A stretch of DNA of 64,000 nt from Modicisalibacter radicis (GTDB lineage Bacteria > Pseudomonadota > Gammaproteobacteria > Pseudomonadales > Halomonadaceae), in the NCBI RefSeq assembly GCF_900961225.1, contig NZ_CAAHFN010000065.1:124001-188000 (forward strand), read 5' to 3'. The notes beneath the pieces were generated by a model, which had not been told where the DNA came from, searched no databases, and worked only from the letters and a program-made list of their open reading frames with translations. The position numbers were made by a program, and so were the translations under genes. Within the stretch, counting starts at the first letter, position 1, and every line of letters begins with the position of its first letter. Positions 7,699 through 15,729 of the stretch are shown piece by piece.

Positions 7699-9479
7699 CC
7701 AAACATCTCCATCATTGATCGACCGGTGCCGTGGTCGAGCGGCCCGTCGAGGGGTTCGTTATGCAGGGCATGCATGGTTGCCCACGCCAGGTCGGCGTGG
7801 CCGGTCTGGTTGTTACGTCCGGCGGTGTAAGTCATTTGGCGCCCGCCGGCCGTGAGCTCACGTCGGATCGCCATGAACGACTGAGCGATATCGACTGCGC
7901 CGGCGTCGAATTCGAGTCGGCCTTTGTTGATGATCTGCTGGGCCTGCATAACCAACCGCGACTTGACCTCGGGCGTATAGCGATAGCGGGTCACGGTGGG
8001 GAAGAACTTGGCGACCAGTTGCGCCACGGGCTCGCCCAAGCCGTTGGTATCGATGCCGATGAACGTCACGTTGTAGCGTCGGGTCACGCCGCGAATGAAT
8101 TCCACCTGCGCTTCGTAGTCACGCCCCTTGATGCGGTGCTTCTCGAGAATCCTGTGCTTGCCCTCCATCGAGCGCGGCGGCGCCACGACCACCAGCCCCG
8201 CGCCGTCGCCCTCCTCGCCATCGCCGGCCGGGTCGTAGCCGATCCAGACCGGATACTCGCCATACGGGCGCGGCGCGAAAGGCTTGAGATCCCGCCAGGC
8301 GTCCCAGCTGTCGACCATGCACTTCTGCATCATCGCCAGCGGGAATGCCGACTGGGTGTCGTCGACGAACTCGCACATCAGCAGGTTGGCGAACTCGTCG
8401 TCGGAGTACTCCAGGCGCAGTTGGTCGATGTCGAACAGGTCGCAGCCGCCGGCGATCGCATCCTCGATCGTCACGATCTGGCGCCATTGGCCGTCCGGCC
8501 CGCGCGCCCCGTCCTTCAGCGCCGAATGGCTGACGTCGATCTTCACCCGGTCGGCTTTCTTCTGGCGCTTGTTGAAGCGATCGCCGGTCCAGAACGGATA
8601 GGCCTCATGGGCGACACTCGAGGGCGTGCTGAAGTAGGTCTGGCGCCACTTCTTGTGCATCGCCATCCCGCTGGTCACTTTGCGGAAGGTCTCGAAGCCG
8701 TGGATCCAGAAATATTCATCCAGGTACGTGTCGCCATGATAACCCTGCGCCGTTTTGGCATTGGTCCCCAGGAAGTGGAGCTCGGCGCCATTGGCCAGGA
8801 TGATCGGATCGCCCTTGAGCTCGACGCCGGTGGCCTCCTTGACGAACTGGACGATGTAGTGCCGGAAGATATGCGCCTGTGCTTTCGAGGCGCTCATGAA
8901 GATCTTGTTCTTGCCGGTCTCCAGGGCATCGGCGATCGCCTCGCGGGCGAAGTACCAGGTGGCGCCGATCTGCCTCGACTTGAGCAGGTTGCGGATTCGC
9001 TCGTGCTGGCCGGCGCGGTACCAGCCGCGCTGGTAATCGAACAGCGAGGCCTCGAAGGCCTCGACGATCTGGATCACCCCTTCGTCGCCGACATCGTTGC
9101 GCGCCGGCTTGCGCTTCTCGCCGGCGTTGCGCCGCTCGATGTTGGGATTGAGGTCGCTCTCCTTGCCGCTGCCCTCGTACTTGTGCACCCGGGCCAGCCG
9201 CTCGACCTGTCGGCCCAACAGGTCGATCTCCTTGAAGTCCTTGCCTTCCTTCTGCTCCTTCCAGATCAGCTGAACCATGCGCGCTTCCAGCGCGCCCTCG
9301 ATGCGCTGGGTCGGCGAGGCGTCGTCCCAGGCGTCGCGTTTCTTCCAGCTGTCGATGGTCGCCCGCGGCAGATCGAGAAACTCGGCAATACGCGCGATGC
9401 GCCACCCGGTCCAGTAGAGGTGCCGGGCGGAGAGACGCGAGGCGTCGTGGCTGTCCAGGTCGGGTGTCGGTGCGGTCAT
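7695..9479 (-). CDS. P: Terminase large subunit (ATPase), P2 gpP family
   Basis: The packaging motor ATPase. The ATG at 9479 gives 594 residues, close to P2 gpP (590); the longer open frame upstream is GC-rich non-coding sequence. The N-terminus has a helix-turn-helix (WRIARIAEFLDLPRATIDSW). The ATPase centre has the unusual Walker A LKSRQIGATWYFAREA, shared with P2, and a TYLDEYFW Walker B. The C-terminal nuclease half has IGYDPAGDGEEGDGAGLVV and IGIDTNGLGEP acidic motifs. It is transcribed divergently from O; the shared 168-base gap holds a late-promoter dyad at 9523-9546. Confidence 0.97.
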   Translation of the reverse strand: MTAPTPDLDSHDASRLSARHLYWTGWRIARIAEFLDLPRATIDSWKKRDAWDDASPTQRIEGALEARMVQLIWKEQKEGKDFKEIDLLGRQVERLARVHKYEGSGKESDLNPNIERRNAGEKRKPARNDVGDEGVIQIVEAFEASLFDYQRGWYRAGQHERIRNLLKSRQIGATWYFAREAIADALETGKNKIFMSASKAQAHIFRHYIVQFVKEATGVELKGDPIILANGAELHFLGTNAKTAQGYHGDTYLDEYFWIHGFETFRKVTSGMAMHKKWRQTYFSTPSSVAHEAYPFWTGDRFNKRQKKADRVKIDVSHSALKDGARGPDGQWRQIVTIEDAIAGGCDLFDIDQLRLEYSDDEFANLLMCEFVDDTQSAFPLAMMQKCMVDSWDAWRDLKPFAPRPYGEYPVWIGYDPAGDGEEGDGAGLVVVAPPRSMEGKHRILEKHRIKGRDYEAQVEFIRGVTRRYNVTFIGIDTNGLGEPVAQLVAKFFPTVTRYRYTPEVKSRLVMQAQQIINKGRLEFDAGAVDIAQSFMAIRRELTAGGRQMTYTAGRNNQTGHADLAWATMHALHNEPLDGPLDHGTGRSMMEMFG

Positions 9480-9522
9480 GCCGCCCAGCGTACCCGCGCG
9501 CGCGCGCGGGCTATTGCGGGCC

Positions 9523-9546
9523 TCGGTGTAAGTGCGCCGACTCACA
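9523..9546. promoter_or_regulatory. Late-activator dyad between P and O (GGTGT-N14-ACACC)
   Basis: A 24-bp dyad with left half GGTGTAAGT and right half whose complement is GGTGTGAGT. The same arrangement recurs before V (15167-15190) and FI (21538-21561). P2 late promoters have a TGT-N12-ACA dyad near -55 that binds Ogr. This copy lies between divergent P and O and could serve both. I do not see the CGCACGATA -10 region found at the other two copies. Confidence 0.7.
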
Positions 9547-9647
9547 CCGGCCGCGCGTTGAGCCCGGCCGCCGGTGCGCGGAACCTGACGCCATTGCCCC
9601 GACCAACGCTCCGACCAAAGCCCCGACCAACAACCCGAGAGGCACCA

Positions 9648-10475
9648 ATGGCCAAGTTCCGCGTCGCCACCGAAGGCGCCACCACCGACGGCCGCACGAT
9701 CACGCGCGAGTGGATCGAGCAGATGGCCAAGAACTACGACCCCGCTAAATACGGCGCCCGCGTGTGGATGGAGCACGTGCGCGGCATGTTCGCGGACGGC
9801 CCATTCCAGGCCCTCGGCGACATCACCGCCGTAGAGGCTAAAGAGGTCGAGATCGGCGGTGTCACCAAGCTCGGCCTGTTCGCCGAGATCGACCCCACCG
9901 ACCGCTTGAAAGAAATCAACCAGCAGCGCCAGAAGGTCTACACCTCCATCGAGGTGGACCCGGATTTCGCCGGTACCGGTGAAGCCTACCTCGAGGGCCT
10001 CGGTGTCACCGACTCGCCGGCGAGCCTGGGTACCGAGATGCTCAAATTCTCACGCCAGGCCGGTGAATCCTCGCCGCTCGCCGCGCGCAAGCAGAAGCCC
10101 GGCAACGTGTTCTCCGCCGCGGTCGAGACCGAGCTGAATTTCAGCGATGAAGCGCCGGCCGACAAGGGCCCGTCGCTGGCCGATCGCGTCAAGGCGCTGT
10201 TCAAGAAGCACGACGCCAAGACCGAGGCCGGTTTCACCGCCTTCCGCGCCGAGCTCGAGCAGACGCTGGAACTGTTCGTCGAGAAACACAGCGCCCTGGC
10301 CGCCGACCTGAAAGCGCGCCCTTCCGCCGCCGCCTTCAGCGAGCTCAAGGACGCCCATGAGTCGCTGAAGCGCAGCTTCGACGAGCTCTACACCAAGCTC
10401 GACAACGAACCCGGTCAACAACATCACCGTAAGCGTGCCACCGGCAACGACGGCGCACTCGTCACCGACTGCTAA
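9648..10475 (+). CDS. O: Capsid scaffolding protease, P2 gpO family
   Basis: The internal scaffold and maturation protease of P2-type procapsids. The true start is the ATG at 9648 behind a GAGAGG site; the much longer open frame upstream is the shadow of the terminase gene. The 275 residues align with P2 gpO end to end. The protease triad is present at Asp14 (TTDGR), His43 (MEHVRG) and Ser100 (KVYTS), matching P2 Asp19, His48 and Ser107 with the same Asp-His spacing. The C-terminal half is a helical scaffold, ending in RATGNDGALVTDC like the P2 ending. It is the first gene of the rightward O-N-M-L operon. Confidence 0.96.
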   Translation: MAKFRVATEGATTDGRTITREWIEQMAKNYDPAKYGARVWMEHVRGMFADGPFQALGDITAVEAKEVEIGGVTKLGLFAEIDPTDRLKEINQQRQKVYTSIEVDPDFAGTGEAYLEGLGVTDSPASLGTEMLKFSRQAGESSPLAARKQKPGNVFSAAVETELNFSDEAPADKGPSLADRVKALFKKHDAKTEAGFTAFRAELEQTLELFVEKHSALAADLKARPSAAAFSELKDAHESLKRSFDELYTKLDNEPGQQHHRKRATGNDGALVTDC

Positions 10476-10490
10476 GGACTCGACCCGCTC

Positions 10491-11510
10491 ATGCGCAACG
10501 AAACCCGCATCCTCTTCAACCAGTTCGCCGGTCAGGTGGCGAAACTCAACGGCGTGCCCGACGCCACCCAGAAATTCGCCGTGGACCCCAGCGTCCAGCA
10601 GCGTCTGGAAAAGCGCATTCAGGAGTCGAGCGACTTCCTGAACCGCATCAACATGATCGGCGTCGATGAGCTCAAGGGCGAGAAACTCGCCTTGGGCGTG
10701 TCCGGCCCGATCGCCGGTCGCACGAATGTGGCCAACCAGGACCGCCAGACCCGCGACCTGTCGACGCTGGATGCCCTGGGCTACGAGTGCCGAATGACCG
10801 AGTTCGACACCCACCTCGGTTACAACAAGATCGACGCCTGGGCCAAGTTCCCGAATTTCCAAGCACTGCTCCGAGACGCCATCGTGCGTCAGCAGGCGCT
10901 CGACCGCATGACCATCGGCTTCAACGGCACCAGTGCCGCGGTGCAGACCGACCGCGTCGCCAACCCGATGCTCGAGGACGTCAACATCGGCTGGCTGCAG
11001 CAGTACCGTACCAACGCGCCCGCGCGGGTGATGGCCGACGGTGCCACGGCCGGTACCGTCAAGGTCGGCCCGGGCGGCGATTACAACAACCTCGACGCCC
11101 TGGTCTACGACGCCGTCAACAGCCTGCTCGAACCCTGGTACCGCCGCGTGCCGGGCCTGGTCGTGCTGGTGGGCCGCGATCTGATGTCCGACAAGTATTT
11201 CCCGCTGCTCAATACCGACCAGCCACCCACCGAGCAGATGGCCGCCGACATGGTGATCAGCCAGAAGCGCATCGGCGGGCTGCAGGGCATGGACGTGCCG
11301 TTCTTCCCCGACAACGCGATCATGGTCACCACGCTGGATAACCTCTCGATCTACTGGCAGACCGGCGCCCGCCGCCGCTACGTCAGCGAGAACCCCAAGC
11401 GCAACCGCATCGAGAACTACGAGAGCTCGAACGACGCCTATGTCGTCGAGGACTTCGGCGCCGGCTGCTTGATCGAGAACATCGAGCTCGGCGACTTCTC
11501 GGCCGCGTAA
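10491..11510 (+). CDS. N: Major capsid protein precursor, P2 gpN family
   Basis: The HK97-fold coat protein that forms the capsid shell after N-terminal processing by gpO. The protein has 339 residues against 357 for P2 gpN. It begins MRNETRILFNQFAGQVAKLN, and has conserved LERAYE-family-like surroundings such as LGVSGPIAGRT, DTHLGYNKIDAWAKF, FPLLNTDQPPTEQMAAD and QMAADMVISQKRIGGL. The C-terminal RRRYVSENPKRNRIENYE segment is typical. It lies 15 bases after O, with a TAAGGA site for its start. Confidence 0.96.
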   Translation: MRNETRILFNQFAGQVAKLNGVPDATQKFAVDPSVQQRLEKRIQESSDFLNRINMIGVDELKGEKLALGVSGPIAGRTNVANQDRQTRDLSTLDALGYECRMTEFDTHLGYNKIDAWAKFPNFQALLRDAIVRQQALDRMTIGFNGTSAAVQTDRVANPMLEDVNIGWLQQYRTNAPARVMADGATAGTVKVGPGGDYNNLDALVYDAVNSLLEPWYRRVPGLVVLVGRDLMSDKYFPLLNTDQPPTEQMAADMVISQKRIGGLQGMDVPFFPDNAIMVTTLDNLSIYWQTGARRRYVSENPKRNRIENYESSNDAYVVEDFGAGCLIENIELGDFSAA

Positions 11511-11519
11511 GGGGGATCG

Positions 11520-12215
11520 ATGACCAGCCCAGCCCGACGCCATTTCCAGCGAGTCTCCGCCGCCCAGGCGGCGGAGGCCGCCGGCGATCAACCCATGCAG
11601 GGCGACGCCTACGAGCTGATGCAGGCCGCCCTGTTCGAGGACTACCGCCGCCTCAAGTCGACCCAGTCGATGGAGCGCAAGGCCGAGATCAAGCGCGAGA
11701 TCTTGCCGAAGTACGCCGACTACGTCACCGGCGTGCTCGAGGGCGGTACCGGCGCCCAGGATGACCTGCTAATGCGCATCATGCTGTGGCGCATCGATGC
11801 CGGCGACATCGCCGGCGCGGTGGCCATCGCCCGCTACGCGCTCAAACACGATCTCAACCCGCCCGATCAGTTCGAGCGTTCGACTGCGGCGATCATCGCC
11901 GAGGAAGTCGCCGACCAGGCGCTCAAGCAGCTCGACGAGGAAGGCACCGACGTTCTCGTTCTGCTCAAAAACCTGATCGACGTCGAGGCCATGACCCGCC
12001 AGGCCGACATGCACGACCAGGTGCGCGCCAAGCTCTACAAGGCACTCGGCTACACCCTGCGCGCCGCTGGCCAGCTGAGCGAAGCCCAGGCAAGCCTGGA
12101 ACGCGCCCTGGGGCTCAACGAGCGGATTGGCGTGAAGAAGGATCTCGAGCGCATCGAGCGTGAGCTCAAGCAACAGAATGCCGCCGCCCAGGCCCCTGGT
12201 GACAACCAGGGCTGA
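11520..12215 (+). CDS. M: Terminase small subunit, P2 gpM family
   Basis: The cos-recognising small terminase subunit, carrying the endonuclease role in P2. The 231 residues start MTSPARRHFQRVSAAQAA. The family core is YEAL-type DYRRLKSTQSMERKAEIK followed by a helical region with RIMLWRIDAGDIAGAVAIA. Further on, DNPPDQFERSTAAII-like wording is conserved with P2 gpM. A basic, glutamine-rich helical tail ends the protein. It starts nine bases after N, preceded by an AAGGGGGAT ribosome-binding site. Assignment rests on family resemblance and exact P2 gene order. Confidence 0.92.
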   Translation: MTSPARRHFQRVSAAQAAEAAGDQPMQGDAYELMQAALFEDYRRLKSTQSMERKAEIKREILPKYADYVTGVLEGGTGAQDDLLMRIMLWRIDAGDIAGAVAIARYALKHDLNPPDQFERSTAAIIAEEVADQALKQLDEEGTDVLVLLKNLIDVEAMTRQADMHDQVRAKLYKALGYTLRAAGQLSEAQASLERALGLNERIGVKKDLERIERELKQQNAAAQAPGDNQG

Positions 12216-12316
12216 CGGCCAACCGAGTCGACCGCCGACGTCAGGGGGCGCGACGCCAGAGCAATGACTCGTCATGGCTCGACGTGTCGCCCACCCCCTT
12301 TTAACCAGGAGCCACG

Positions 12317-12787
12317 ATGAGCAGCTTCGTATCTGCCGGCACCACGACTGCCGCAACCGCCGAGCCAGTCACGAACAACGGTTTCTGGCCCGACATCGAC
12401 CCCGCTGCCTTCCGCGAAAACCACCGCCTGGACGGCACCATCACGCCCGCGCGGATCGAAGGCGCCCTGCTCGCCGCGATCGCCACCGTCAACCGCACCT
12501 TGCGCGACTGGCAGGCCCGGCAGATCGACGCCGGCCACGCCACGGTGGATGCGGTACCGGTGCCGATCTGGCAAGCGCCGGGCGTCTATCTCGGTCTTTA
12601 CCAGCGCGCCGTGTTCTCCATGGCGCACGCCAGCCTGATCGAGCGCTACGCCGATTACGATGCCACCAACAGCGGCCGCGAGCGTAGCGAGAGCCTCATC
12701 GAGCCGGCGGACAGTTACCGCCGCGACGCGGTGTGGGCGATCAGCGAGATCGAGGGCCGCCCGCACTGCACCGTCGAGCTGATCTGA
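12317..12787 (+). CDS. L: Head completion/stabilisation protein, P2 gpL family
   Basis: This protein seals the portal vertex after packaging so the tail can attach. At 156 residues it is close to P2 gpL (169). The N-terminal part reads NNGFWPDIDPAAFRENHRLDGTI, with the family pattern of an introductory FWPxI and RL-DGT motif, followed by helices with AIATVNRTLRDWQARQI. A GGAG site precedes the ATG. Its last base is shared with the ATG of gene X (TGATG), indicating coupling. Confidence 0.93.
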   Translation: MSSFVSAGTTTAATAEPVTNNGFWPDIDPAAFRENHRLDGTITPARIEGALLAAIATVNRTLRDWQARQIDAGHATVDAVPVPIWQAPGVYLGLYQRAVFSMAHASLIERYADYDATNSGRERSESLIEPADSYRRDAVWAISEIEGRPHCTVELI

Positions 12788-12999
12788 TGCCTCGGCTCGT
12801 CTATGCCCAGCAGCGCGACACGCTGGATGCCATTTGCTACCGCGCCTACGGCCGTACGGCCGGCGTCACCGAACAAGTACTGCAGACGAATCCCGGCATC
12901 GCCGAGCTCGGCCCGGTTCTGCCTCATGGCACGCCAGTAGAGCTGCCCGACATCACCCAACAGCCCAGCAGTGCACCGACCGTGCAGCTCTGGGATTGA
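12787..12999 (+). CDS. X: Tail protein X, LysM-like, P2 gpX family
   Basis: A 70-residue protein. The short LysM-like fold includes RQGDT-type QQRDTLDAICYRAYG and VLQTNPGIAELGPVLPHGTPVELPD. P2 gpX (67 residues) is needed for the tail and may be attached near the distal tube. The ATG overlaps the L stop codon. The longer open frame reaching back to 12733 is not used, because gpL occupies that DNA and P2 gpX starts at the equivalent residue. Confidence 0.93.
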   Translation: MPRLVYAQQRDTLDAICYRAYGRTAGVTEQVLQTNPGIAELGPVLPHGTPVELPDITQQPSSAPTVQLWD

Positions 13000-13010
13000 C
13001 CGAGGCCTGC

Positions 13011-13214
13011 ATGAGCCAGCCATTCGAAATCACCACCGAGGGCGCCAAGGTCGCGCCGCCGGCGATCGTCTCGATGATGCATGTCGGCGGCATGACGCCC
13101 GCCGACTGGGTCACGGTGCTGACGTTGCTCTATCTGGCGCTCCAGATCGGCCTCCTCGTGCCGCGTTACATCGCCCGCTTCCGCCGCTACTGGGAGCGCC
13201 GCCGTGAACATTAA
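13011..13214 (+). CDS. Putative holin
   Basis: A 67-residue protein in the P2 holin position (gene Y). One predicted membrane segment, WVTVLTLLYLALQIGLLVP, lies at about residues 33-51 and is followed by a strongly basic tail (RYIARFRRYWERRREH). A short N-terminal soluble part precedes it. This single-span, small layout resembles T7-like class II holins, not P2 gpY. The gene overlaps the start of the lysozyme gene by 11 bases. The role is inferred from position and topology. Confidence 0.75.
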   Translation: MSQPFEITTEGAKVAPPAIVSMMHVGGMTPADWVTVLTLLYLALQIGLLVPRYIARFRRYWERRREH

Positions 13215-13707
13215 GCGCCGTATCGCCATCGGCGCGGTGACCGGCTCGCTGAGCATCGCCACCGCCGTCGTCTCCTATTACGAGGGCTACCGCCCCACCG
13301 CCTACCAGGACCCGGTGGGCATCCCGACGATCTGCTACGGCCACACCGAAGGCGTCCAACTCGGCCAGACCCTGGACCGGGACGAATGCCGGGCCCTGCT
13401 AGCCGAGGATCTCGGCGACGCCTTCGACGCTGTAGATCGGCGCGTCGAGGTCGACTTGCCGCCCCGGCGACGCGCAGCCCTGGCCTCCTTCGTCTACAAC
13501 GTCGGCGAGACCCAGTTCGCCCGGTCCACGCTGCTGCGCAAGCTCAACGACGGCGACGTGCGCGGTGCCTGCCGGGAGCTCTCGCGCTGGGTCTACGCCA
13601 ACGGCCGCAAACTCGCCGGGCTGGTCAAGCGCCGCGCCACCGAGCGCGAGCTGTGCCTGATCGGCCTCGATAGGCGCACAAAATTGGCAGAGACGGGCCA
13701 GCCATGA
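13204..13707 (+). CDS. Endolysin: lysozyme (GH24) with SAR-like N-terminus
   Basis: A peptidoglycan-cleaving muramidase of the T4/P1-Lyz type. The GTG at 13204 is inside the holin end. The catalytic triad has T4 spacing: Glu27 (YYEGY), Asp36 (AYQDPVG) and Thr42 (IPTICYGHT). The N-terminal segment IAIGAVTGSLSIATAVVS is weakly hydrophobic and rich in Gly, Ala, Ser and Thr. That composition is typical of signal-anchor-release endolysins, which are exported by Sec and freed when the membrane is depolarised. The 167-residue length fits this group. Release behaviour is inference from composition. Confidence 0.94.
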   Translation: MNIKRRIAIGAVTGSLSIATAVVSYYEGYRPTAYQDPVGIPTICYGHTEGVQLGQTLDRDECRALLAEDLGDAFDAVDRRVEVDLPPRRRAALASFVYNVGETQFARSTLLRKLNDGDVRGACRELSRWVYANGRKLAGLVKRRATERELCLIGLDRRTKLAETGQP

Positions 13708-14138
13708 ACCGATTGATCGCCGCAGTCCTAATCCTCGCCCTGGTCGTGCTCGTTACCTGGGCGCTCTGGCAGCGCGGCGAGGCCGCCGAAGCCCGTGCGC
13801 ATCTCGCCGAGCAGCGCCTCGCTGAGTCCCAGCAGAATGAGCGGGAGAGCCAGCTGGTCATCGGCGCACTGTGGGATAACGCCGCCCGCCTCGACACCCA
13901 GCGCCGAGCGCTGGCCAGCCAACAGGCCGAGCTCGAGCGCACCGCTTCCGATCGCCTCGCCACCATTCAGGAGCTGCAACGTGAGAACCAAGCGCTACGC
14001 GAGTGGGCCGATACTCGCCTCCCTGCTGCTGTTGTCCGCCTGCGGAAGCGCCCCGCCGTCACCGGCGCCGACGCTTATCGTCAATCACTGCGCGACTCCG
14101 AGTCCCTGCACGCTGCCGGCGAGCTCGCCGACCACTAA
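13704..14138 (+). CDS. lysB: LysB / Rz-like inner-membrane spanin
   Basis: A 144-residue protein with one N-terminal membrane anchor (LIAAVLILALVVLVTWALW) and a long charged coiled coil (EAAEARAHLAEQRLAE onward). This is the inner-membrane subunit of a two-component spanin that fuses inner and outer membranes at lysis. Its ATG overlaps the lysozyme stop (ATGA). The C-terminal third (RLPAAVVRLRKRP) resembles P2 LysB. The partner LysC begins inside this gene in another frame. Confidence 0.88.
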   Translation: MNRLIAAVLILALVVLVTWALWQRGEAAEARAHLAEQRLAESQQNERESQLVIGALWDNAARLDTQRRALASQQAELERTASDRLATIQELQRENQALREWADTRLPAAVVRLRKRPAVTGADAYRQSLRDSESLHAAGELADH

Positions 14139-14301
14139 CGGCGAGCTGCATTTGCAGCTTGAGCGTACCGAGGCCGCCTGGGCGTACTGTGCCGCCGAGG
14201 TCGACGCGATCATCACCTGCCACGAGTCGAGCGATGAAAAAACTCCACCTGCTGCGCACACACCTGATCAACGCGGTGCCGGGCCTCGCCCGGGATCCTG
14301 A
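13981..14301 (+). CDS. lysC: LysC / Rz1-like outer-membrane spanin lipoprotein (nested)
   Basis: This gene starts at a GTG inside lysB, in frame +1 relative to it. The first residues RTKRYASGPILASLLLLSAC give a lipoprotein signal with lipobox LLSAC; a proline-rich linker follows (PPSPAPT), typical of Rz1. Then come TNGELHLQLERTEAAWAYC and CAAEVDAIITC, which match the P2 LysC family. The gene overlaps the start of R. The frame reaches a stop at 14301, giving about 106 residues. Nested Rz/Rz1 architecture is well known in lambda and P2. Confidence 0.82.
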   Translation: MRTKRYASGPILASLLLLSACGSAPPSPAPTLIVNHCATPSPCTLPASSPTTNGELHLQLERTEAAWAYCAAEVDAIITCHESSDEKTPPAAHTPDQRGAGPRPGS

Positions 14302-14722
14302 CCGGCTGCTCACCTTCGTCGAGGATGGCAGCATCGAGTTTCGCCGCGGCGAGAACCTGTCGCATGAGTACCAGTTCGCCGCGCAGCTGGTACTGACCGA
14401 CTTCGCCGACGATCTCGACACCGTCATGCTGCCGTTGCTGCAGTGGCTTGCCGAGTACCAGCCGGACGCCGACCCCACCGAGGCGGTAACGTTCGAGGCC
14501 GAGATCCTCAGCAACCAATCGGTGGACGTCGCGCTGCGCGTCCAGCTGACCGAGCGCGTGATCGCCAAGGTCGATTGCGACAACGGGAGCATCCAAGTCG
14601 AGCACGCCCTGCCGCGTTTCGAGCGCGACACCTGCCCGACCACGCACTGGCAGATCTACACTCGCGAGCCGGGTGAGCAAGACTGGATGCTGACCAGCGA
14701 ATGGGACTCTCCCAATGGCTGA
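14234..14722 (+). CDS. R: Tail completion protein, P2 gpR family
   Basis: A tail completion protein at the head-proximal end of the P2 tail. The ATG at 14234 gives 162 residues (P2 gpR 155). It starts MKKLHLLRTHLINAVPGLAR, has the family segments GENLSHEYQFAAQLVLTDF and LLQWLAEYQPD, and ends in an acidic C-terminus. The open frame extends further upstream, but that DNA encodes LysB and LysC. The start lies inside the end of lysC and the end overlaps S by eight bases, a compact arrangement as in P2. Confidence 0.94.
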   Translation: MKKLHLLRTHLINAVPGLARDPDRLLTFVEDGSIEFRRGENLSHEYQFAAQLVLTDFADDLDTVMLPLLQWLAEYQPDADPTEAVTFEAEILSNQSVDVALRVQLTERVIAKVDCDNGSIQVEHALPRFERDTCPTTHWQIYTREPGEQDWMLTSEWDSPNG

Positions 14723-15173
14723 CAATCTGCAGGCGCTCGAGGACTGGGCCGCCCCGCTGCTGGCCCGACTCGAAGCCAAAGAGCGCCGCCGGCTGGCCCG
14801 GGCGATCGCCCGCGACCTGCGCCGTAGCCAGCGCGAGCGCATCAGGTCGCAGACCAACCCGGACGGCACGCCCTACGCACCCCGCAAGCCCCAGAAGTGG
14901 CTGGCCCGCCAGGGCAGCATTCGTCGCAAGGCCATGTTCGGCAAGCTGGCCACCGCCAAGTGGCTCAAGGCCACGGCGCGCGGCGATGCCGCCATGGTGG
15001 GCTTCTTCGGCAACGTCGCCCGGCTCGCAAAGACGCACCAGTATGGCCTGCGCGACCGCGTCGACCGGGACGGCCCGACAATCGAGTATCCGCAGCGCGA
15101 GCTGCTCGGCTTCACCGACCAGGATCGCGAGGTCATCCTCGATTCACTGCTGACCCACCTGGGCTCGGTGTAA
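14715..15173 (+). CDS. S: Tail completion/virion morphogenesis protein, P2 gpS family
   Basis: This 152-residue protein works with gpR in finishing the tail so it can join the head. It starts MADNLQALEDWAAPLLARL. It has the family core RSQRERIRSQTNPDGTPYAP with KGKKMFxKL-like RRKAMFGKLATAKWLK, then RLAKTHQYGLRDRV and the conserved ELLGFTDQD near the end. It overlaps R and ends 61 bases before V. That gap holds the V late promoter; its activator dyad starts inside the last codons of S. Confidence 0.95.
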   Translation: MADNLQALEDWAAPLLARLEAKERRRLARAIARDLRRSQRERIRSQTNPDGTPYAPRKPQKWLARQGSIRRKAMFGKLATAKWLKATARGDAAMVGFFGNVARLAKTHQYGLRDRVDRDGPTIEYPQRELLGFTDQDREVILDSLLTHLGSV

Positions 15174-15230
15174 GACTCGCCCTCGACACCGGGCCCCGCT
15201 TCGCCTGCCCACCCCACCACCGCACGATAG
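15167..15230 (+). promoter_or_regulatory. V late promoter: activator dyad plus -10 region
   Basis: The dyad GGTGT-N14-ACACC occupies 15167-15190. Exactly 30 bases later lies CGCACGATA (15221-15229), identical in sequence and spacing to the promoter before FI. If ACGATA is the -10, the start point is near 15236 and the dyad centre near -57, close to the -55 of P2 Ogr sites. This puts the predicted RNA start at the V start codon. Confidence 0.72.
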
Positions 15231-15234
15231 CGGC

Positions 15235-15708
15235 ATGAACATCGTCGAGCTCACCCGCCTGCTGCACAACCTGATCCGCCTCGGGACCATCGCCGCCGTG
15301 GATCACGCAGCCGCGCGCGTGCGCATCCAGTCCGGCAAATTGCTGACTGACTGGCTGCCCTGGATCGAATCTCGCGCCGGCACCACGCGCGATTGGGACC
15401 CGCCCACCGTGGGCGAGCAGGTCATCGTGTTCTCGCCCGGCGGCGACCCGCGATCCGGCATCGTGCTGACCGGTATCTTCAGCGACGCCAGCCCGGCGCC
15501 GGCGAACAGCGGCGATCTCTGGCGTCGCGTTTTCCCCGATGGGGCCGTGCTCGAGTACGACCATCAGGCCAGTTACCTGCGCGCCGAACTGCCCGGCTCG
15601 GCCAGCGTCACGGCTGCAGGCGCGATCGCCATCGAATCCGGCGCCGACATATCGATCACCGCCGCGGGCAACGTCGCTATCCGCGGCGCCCGTATCGACC
15701 TCAACTGA
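15235..15708 (+). CDS. V: Baseplate assembly/spike protein, P2 gpV family (short form)
   Basis: The central spike base of the contractile tail. The 157 residues align with the first three quarters of P2 gpV: MNIVELTRLLHNLIRLGTI, VRIQSGKLLTDWLPWI, RAGTTRDWDPPTVGEQV and FPDGAVLEYDHQ. It stops after a short beta-rich repeat (SITAAGNVAIRGARIDLN). P2 gpV is 211 residues and carries its own C-terminal spike tip. Here that part is missing and a separate PAAR gene follows. No Shine-Dalgarno sequence precedes the ATG, and the predicted late promoter begins transcription at or next to it. Confidence 0.95.
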   Translation: MNIVELTRLLHNLIRLGTIAAVDHAAARVRIQSGKLLTDWLPWIESRAGTTRDWDPPTVGEQVIVFSPGGDPRSGIVLTGIFSDASPAPANSGDLWRRVFPDGAVLEYDHQASYLRAELPGSASVTAAGAIAIESGADISITAAGNVAIRGARIDLN

Positions 15709-15729
15709 CCAGGATAACCAGGAGCCGAT

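Noticed and set aside
7731..9647. Rightward open frame of over 600 codons in phase with gpO, antisense to the terminase
   Set aside because: It merges with gpO only because stops are rare in this frame. The terminase on the other strand is a full family match, and gpO has its own RBS and start at 9648.
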